A stretch of DNA of 64,000 bases. Origin: Chryseobacterium herbae (GTDB lineage Bacteria; Bacteroidota; Bacteroidia; Flavobacteriales; Weeksellaceae). Positions 60,284 through 64,000 of the stretch are shown here, piece after piece. The DNA is taken from assembly GCF_025154075.1 (NCBI RefSeq), contig NZ_JAOAMU010000003.1, forward strand, positions 62,001-126,000, given 5' to 3'. Position 1 is the first letter of the stretch; each line of letters begins with the position of its first letter. The notes below the pieces were generated by a model that did not search any database, was not told where the DNA came from, and saw only the letters and a list, made by a program, of their open reading frames with translations. The position numbers and the translations under genes were made by a program.

Positions 60284-60329
60284 GACAACAGATATCAGAC
60301 AAGCTTCAGTAAATCTGAAATCTGTTGTC
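60284..60329. repeat. Long hairpin in the O-methyltransferase/NlpC spacer
   Basis: Two 16-base arms, GACAACAGATATCAGA and TCTGAAATCTGTTGTC, match except for one A-A mismatch, with a 14-base loop. The words TCTGAAATCT and ATCTGTTGTCTG belong to the same repeat family as the array at 63.4-63.6 kb. No T-run follows, so it is not a classical terminator. Confidence 0.65.
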
Positions 60330-60352
60330 TGAAATCTATCATCTAAAAAATT

Positions 60353-61069
60353 ATGAATAAAGGAATTTGTAACGTTACAGTAGCACCGGTCCGCGCAGAA
60401 GGTTCTGACAAGGCGGAAATGGTTACGGAAATATTGTTTGGAGAAAGCGCTGATATTTTGGAAGTGAATAAAAACTGGACCAAAATAAAAATGCATTATG
60501 ATGGATATGAAGGATGGATGGATACCAAACAGCTGAGATCTGTAACAGACGAGGATTTGGTTAAAAGAAAAGTGACCGTAGTGACTGAGGATTTTTCTTC
60601 AGTACTGATGAAAGATGGAAAAACCCTTCTTTCAATAGGATCTGAAGTGGAATTTCCGGTAGTGGCTTCAAGAAGAAGTCATGATCTTCGTGAAAGTATT
60701 GCTTTGGCGGCGAAGGAATTCCTTAATGTGCCCTATCTGTGGGGCGGCAAAAGTTTTTTTGCGGTGGACTGCTCAGGTTTTACACAACTCGTTTATAAAA
60801 TTCATGATATAAAATTGCCGAGAGATACTTATCAGCAGGCAGAAGTTGGCGTGCCTTTAACTTTTGTTGAAGAGAGCCAGCCAGGAGATTTGGCTTTCTT
60901 TGAGAATCCGGAGGGGAAAATTATTCATGTAGGAATTATGCTGGATAACCAAAGGATTATTCATGCCTCAGGAAAAGTAAGGATAGACATTCTTGATTCT
61001 ACTGGGATCTTTAACAAAGAAATGAATAAACATACGCATAAACTGAGAGTGATTAAAAACATGCTCTAG
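60353..61069 (+). CDS. NlpC/P60 family hydrolase with SH3-like N-terminus
   Basis: 238 residues. Two SH3-like segments (VTVAPVRAEGSDKAEMVTEI at about 8-27, and one at about 75-105) precede the papain-like NlpC/P60 domain (about 115-235) with Cys140 in FAVDCSGFTQLV, His192 in GKIIHVGIML and His204 in RIIHASG. It should cleave peptidoglycan stem peptides. No signal peptide is present, although its substrate is usually extracytoplasmic. The segment NVPYLWGGKSFFAVDCSGF is the family hallmark. It starts a run of closely spaced genes to waaA. Confidence 0.9.
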   Translation: MNKGICNVTVAPVRAEGSDKAEMVTEILFGESADILEVNKNWTKIKMHYDGYEGWMDTKQLRSVTDEDLVKRKVTVVTEDFSSVLMKDGKTLLSIGSEVEFPVVASRRSHDLRESIALAAKEFLNVPYLWGGKSFFAVDCSGFTQLVYKIHDIKLPRDTYQQAEVGVPLTFVEESQPGDLAFFENPEGKIIHVGIMLDNQRIIHASGKVRIDILDSTGIFNKEMNKHTHKLRVIKNML

Positions 61070-61086
61070 CCTTAAATACAGTCGGA

Positions 61087-61554
61087 ATGGAGAATATTAT
61101 TTTTACAGTCTTTGATATTTTTAATTTCGGATTGGTGGTTTTTTTCTGGTGGTTTACCCTGAAACATTACAAAACCCTTCCTAAAAAAATTCCTGTACAT
61201 TTCGATTTTGACGGAAAAGCCGATAACTTCGGGAGCAAAATATATTCTTTTTTTACTCCGGTCATTGGAACGGCTTTATTTTGTTTTTTTGCCTATGCAT
61301 TAAGACATCCGGAAACAGCCAATCTTCCCGTCGATATTACGGATAAGAATAAATATGCTCAGTTCCTGATTATGGAAATTTTTCTAAGGTGGCTGTTTGT
61401 ATTGGTGATGCTGATCTTTATGAACGGACAGGATTATATGTTCCGATATGCCTTTGATGAAACCGTAAAGCCTAGAGTTCCGTTATCTACAGCTATTTTA
61501 TCGGTGATCGGAAGTTTGATGTTGGTTTTTACTTTTGTAGCGATATTCAAATGA
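61087..61554 (+). CDS. DUF1648 domain-containing membrane protein
   Basis: 155 residues with four hydrophobic segments. The DUF1648 motif is in the first loop: KTLPKKIPVHFDFDGKADNFGSK (core LPKKIPVHFDFDGKAD). Members often sit in anti-sigma or immunity-like loci such as SdpI, but there is no partner here. It is 17 bases after the NlpC gene, and its last four bases overlap the start of the cupin gene (ATGA). Confidence 0.82.
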   Translation: MENIIFTVFDIFNFGLVVFFWWFTLKHYKTLPKKIPVHFDFDGKADNFGSKIYSFFTPVIGTALFCFFAYALRHPETANLPVDITDKNKYAQFLIMEIFLRWLFVLVMLIFMNGQDYMFRYAFDETVKPRVPLSTAILSVIGSLMLVFTFVAIFK

Positions 61555-61895
61555 TACATTCTAAAACTCATTCAGCGCATTATACCTGGGGAAACGGCTG
61601 CGACAGCTGGGTTCTGAATGATTCCCGTAATCTTTCCGTAAAACAGGAAAAAATGCCCGCCGGAACTGCTGAAAAAATGCATTTTCATGAAATGGCAGAA
61701 CAGGTTTTTTATATTTTAAAAGGAGAAGCGGTATTTGATATTAATGATGAAAAGTTTTCTGTAAAGGCGGGAGAAAGTATTTCCGTTCAGCCCAAATCAA
61801 AACATTGTATTTCCAATGAATCTCAGGATGATGTGGAATTTCTTGTCATCTCCAGCCCGTCTACCCATAACGACCGAATTGAAATTGAAAAATAA
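61551..61895 (+). CDS. Cupin domain-containing protein
   Basis: 114 residues forming one small cupin barrel. Motif 1 around KMHFHEMAEQVFYILKGEAVF (key residues H-x-H-x3-E) and motif 2 around GESISVQPKSKHCISNES. The His and Glu residues could bind a metal. Cytoplasmic. Many such single-domain cupins have unknown or varied roles. It overlaps the DUF1648 gene by 4 bases and lies 5 bases before waaA, so all three are co-expressed. Confidence 0.88.
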   Translation: MIHSKTHSAHYTWGNGCDSWVLNDSRNLSVKQEKMPAGTAEKMHFHEMAEQVFYILKGEAVFDINDEKFSVKAGESISVQPKSKHCISNESQDDVEFLVISSPSTHNDRIEIEK

Positions 61896-61900
61896 TTAAG

Positions 61901-63130
61901 ATGTCATTCCTATACAACATATTTGTCAGTCTTCTCATTTTCGGAATGAAAGTTTTCGCCTTGTTTAATGATAAAACTAAAAAAGGAGTTGAAGGAAGAA
62001 AGAAGTCTTTAGATCAGGTAAAAGCTACGTTTTCGCCATCAGATAAAGTGATATGGATGCATGCGGCCAGCCTCGGTGAATACGAGCAGGGACTTCCGGT
62101 TTTGGAAAAGCTGAAAGAGAAATTTCCGACTCATAAAATCCTTGTGACCTTCTTTTCCCCTTCAGGCTATGAAAATGTGGTAAAAAAGAAACATATCGCA
62201 GATGTGATCTGTTATCTTCCCTTCGACAAAAAGAGCACCATAAAAGAATTTATCTCTCAGTTTGATCCCGAATTATTTTTCACCGTTAAATACGACTACT
62301 GGTATCACCTTTTGGCTGAGCTGAAACAACACGGAGCTAAGATCTACGTGATTTCTGCTTTGTTCTATGAGAGACAGGCGTTTTTTACTTCCTACGGGAA
62401 ATGGTTTGTAAAGCAGCTCAAAAAAAATGTAGACTGGTTTTTTCATCAAACGGAATTTTCCTTTGCATTGGCCAAAAGTATTGGTCTCAGTAATTCTTCG
62501 GTAACGGGAGATACAAGATTCGACAGGGTAAAGCAGCTGAGAATGCGCGATAATCATGTGGATTTTATTTCAGAATTTATAGGAGATCGTCAGACGATCG
62601 TCTTCGGAAGTTCGTGGCAAGCAGAAGAAAAAATCGCGGCCACCATTTCAAAAATGAATGCAGATTTAAAATTAATCATTGCTCCTCATGATCTGAAAAG
62701 AGTGGGCCATTTAAAAAATATTTTCCCTGATGCATTAGTCTACAGCTCAATAAATAAGGCAGAGCTTCTCATTTCTGAATATCAGATTTTAATTATCGAC
62801 AGCATCGGTTTGTTGTCAAAATTATATTCGTATGCAGATGTGGCTGTTGTGGGAGGTGGTTTTCATGATGCGGGACTGCACAATATTTTGGAAGCAGCAA
62901 CATTCGGTGTACCTGTGATCTTTGGAAATCATTACAGAAAAAATCCAGAAGCGGACGACCTGATTGCAGCAGAAGGCGGTAAGTCTTTTCCCGAGGAATA
63001 CGCAGCAGCAGATTTCGTTTTGTTTCTTTTCAATAATGAGGAAGAACTCCAGGGATTGTCAGACAATGCCCGAAAGTTCGTTGATAACAAGCCTGATGCA
63101 ACCCACCTTATTCTTCAGAAAATATCTTAA
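61901..63130 (+). CDS. waaA: 3-deoxy-D-manno-octulosonic acid transferase
   Basis: Adds Kdo to lipid A from CMP-Kdo at the inner membrane. 409 residues, GT30 family. N-terminal membrane anchor (FVSLLIFGMKVFALF) and the catalytic HAASLGEYEQGLPVL. Other conserved parts: ILVTFFSPSGYE, YDYWYHLLAELK, VTGDTRFDRVKQL, IVFGSSWQAEE and VAVVGGGFHDAGLHNILEAATFGVPVIFGNHY (core GGGFHDAGLHNILE). It is the last gene of the NlpC-DUF1648-cupin-waaA run. It shows that the organism makes Kdo-containing lipopolysaccharide and complements the glycan cluster at 26-35 kb. Confidence 0.96.
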   Translation: MSFLYNIFVSLLIFGMKVFALFNDKTKKGVEGRKKSLDQVKATFSPSDKVIWMHAASLGEYEQGLPVLEKLKEKFPTHKILVTFFSPSGYENVVKKKHIADVICYLPFDKKSTIKEFISQFDPELFFTVKYDYWYHLLAELKQHGAKIYVISALFYERQAFFTSYGKWFVKQLKKNVDWFFHQTEFSFALAKSIGLSNSSVTGDTRFDRVKQLRMRDNHVDFISEFIGDRQTIVFGSSWQAEEKIAATISKMNADLKLIIAPHDLKRVGHLKNIFPDALVYSSINKAELLISEYQILIIDSIGLLSKLYSYADVAVVGGGFHDAGLHNILEAATFGVPVIFGNHYRKNPEADDLIAAEGGKSFPEEYAAADFVLFLFNNEEELQGLSDNARKFVDNKPDATHLILQKIS

Positions 63131-63568
63131 GTTTTAGAGTTGGTGTGTTTGAGAGTTTGAGAGTCGGAGCGTTTTAGAGTTTCGGGATTCGGGTTTATGA
63201 GATTCGGGTTACGAGTTTGAGGGTTTCACATTTCACTTGCGCAGCAAAATTGACGATTGAAGTTTCTTAACCTGAATTCGGGTTTGAGAGTTTGAGAGTG
63301 AGAGTGTTTGAGAGTTTCGGGATCCGGGTTTATGATTTTCGGATTGTGGAGTAAGAGGGTTTCACATTTCACTTGCGCAGCAAAATTGACCATTGACATT
63401 TCCTAATTTTAGTCTTAACTAAAAAAAAGTCTCATGTCTGATGTCTGAAATCTCATATCTTCCAAAAATTCACCATTCACTTGCGCCGCAAAATTGACCA
63501 TTGACATTTCCTAATCTTATTCTTAACCCAAGAAAAGTCTCGTGTCTGAAATCTGATGTCTGAAATCT
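63131..63568. repeat. Compound intergenic repeat array
   Basis: A 438-base non-coding stretch built from repeated modules. Module A: TTTCACTTGCGCAGCAAAAT and following TGAC, at 63231-63254, 63367-63390 and (two changes) 63475-63498; the latter two continue with CATTGACATTTCCTAAT. Module B: GTTTGAGAGTTTGAGAGT-type runs with TTCGGGATTCGGGTTTATGA, at about 63150-63220 and 63285-63350. Module C: TGTCTGATGTCTGAAATCTC and variants at about 63434-63460 and 63541-63570. Spacings of module A are 136 and 108 bases. No protein-coding frame fits. Confidence 0.8.
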
Positions 63569-64000
63569 CTATCTCAAAAACCCCTGACTTTTTATATCCT
63601 TCATGATCTGCTCAATGTTTTCTGGAATACGGTGAGACTGGAACCAGTTAAAATCGAGACCGTTGTTAATACAAAGTTTCTGCAGGTATTGATTGTCAAG
63701 GATTTTATCCAGAGATTCTTTCAGTAATTCGTCAATTTCCATCCAGTAATCCTCATCCAGTTTTTTCGTTAAAACCAATGCCTTGAATATTTTATTGATG
63801 ATGTAAATATAGAGTTTGTAAACATTGTCAAACCTTTGTCTGCTGAGGTCTTCGTTAGAATCCAGAATTCTGTTGACCAGCAAAAGATTCAGTGAAACTT
63901 CCCCGAATTTATCCGTAGTTATTTTTACGTGCTCAGTAATGTCTGCGCTTACGGTTCGGACGGTGCTCATGAAATACTTGGCATTTCCCACATATTTAGA
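63569..64000 (-). CDS. Partial protein of unknown function, cut by the right edge
   Basis: At least 143 residues; the frame is open to the window edge, so the true start may lie outside. An internal GTG at 63991 or ATG at 63970 could also start a short protein, but the residues before them (SKYVGNAKYF) look like coding sequence. The visible part is helical, with TEHVKITTDKFGEVSLNLLL, a leucine- and lysine-rich middle, and the end IPENIEQIMKDIKSQGFL. I do not recognise the family. It reads towards the repeat array and has no terminator that I can see. Confidence 0.55.
   Translation of the reverse strand, partial: SKYVGNAKYFMSTVRTVSADITEHVKITTDKFGEVSLNLLLVNRILDSNEDLSRQRFDNVYKLYIYIINKIFKALVLTKKLDEDYWMEIDELLKESLDKILDNQYLQKLCINNGLDFNWFQSHRIPENIEQIMKDIKSQGFLR

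Noticed and set aside
63131..63568. CRISPR array
   Set aside because: Repeats are unevenly spaced (136 and 108 bases) and the sequence between them is itself repetitive, with no unique spacers and no cas genes.
1..64000. tRNA, rRNA or riboswitch genes
   Set aside because: I looked for T-loop-like and conserved motifs in the spacers and found none; the ribE leader is too short for an FMN riboswitch.

Overview
The window is AT-rich chromosomal DNA from a Bacteroidota species of the Flavobacteriia, most likely Chryseobacterium or a close relative in the Weeksellaceae. The evidence is the many type IX secretion (T9SS) C-terminal sorting domains, the promoters with the phylum-specific -7 element TAnnTTTG (often with TTTG about 19 bases upstream), the weak Shine-Dalgarno sites, a Bacteroidetes-type T6SS tube protein (TssD) and a bacteriocin-like leader peptide typical of the genus. 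I see no rRNA, tRNA, CRISPR array, insertion sequence or prophage.

Layout. (1) 0.3-2.2 kb: ribosomal protein operon rplM-rpsI-rpsB on the + strand. (2) 2.2-22.8 kb: everything is on the - strand. It holds a papain-like peptidase with propeller-like repeats, three members of a small secreted-protein family around trmB, a CarboxypepD_reg-like protein, four tandem giant T9SS type B proteins with an IgGFc-binding-like N-terminal half, and tsf. tsf normally follows rpsB. Flipping 2.2-22.8 kb would restore rpsB-tsf and make the whole first 23.6 kb co-directional, so I suspect an inversion. (3) 22.9-26.2 kb: a fourth member of the small family, then accA and gltX. (4) 26.4-36.6 kb: a surface-glycan cluster (two GT2, one GT61, two GT4 and one CgeB-like glycosyltransferase, a polytopic membrane protein, a polysaccharide deacetylase) ending at rocD. 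(5) 36.8-39.1 kb: an unknown protein, a DUF218/SanA-like protein and an orphan T6SS tube protein gene, tssD. (6) 39.4-48.6 kb: housekeeping genes accC-accB, rpmF-yceD, pdxA, ribE-histidine kinase-trmN6, ftsE, rpmH and a DHH phosphoesterase. (7) 48.7-54.3 kb: two T9SS type A proteins, a patatin, an alpha/beta hydrolase and a lone exbD. (8) 54.5-58.8 kb: dsbD, tilS and an OmpA-family lipoprotein. (9) 58.8-59.5 kb: two divergent short peptide genes, one with the cysteine framework of an inhibitor cystine knot. (10) 59.6-64 kb: O-methyltransferase, NlpC/P60 hydrolase, DUF1648 protein, cupin and waaA, then an intergenic repeat array and a partial gene at the right edge.

Most genes form short transcription units bounded by clear hairpin terminators. 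The accessory content is dominated by the cell surface and the exterior: T9SS cargo, glycan assembly, envelope proteins and small secreted peptides. A second layer of non-coding structure runs through the window: degenerate short-period repeats in intergenic spacers (around 1.2, 8.9, 26.4, 40.8, 46.2, 60.3 and 63.1-63.6 kb), which no gene explains.
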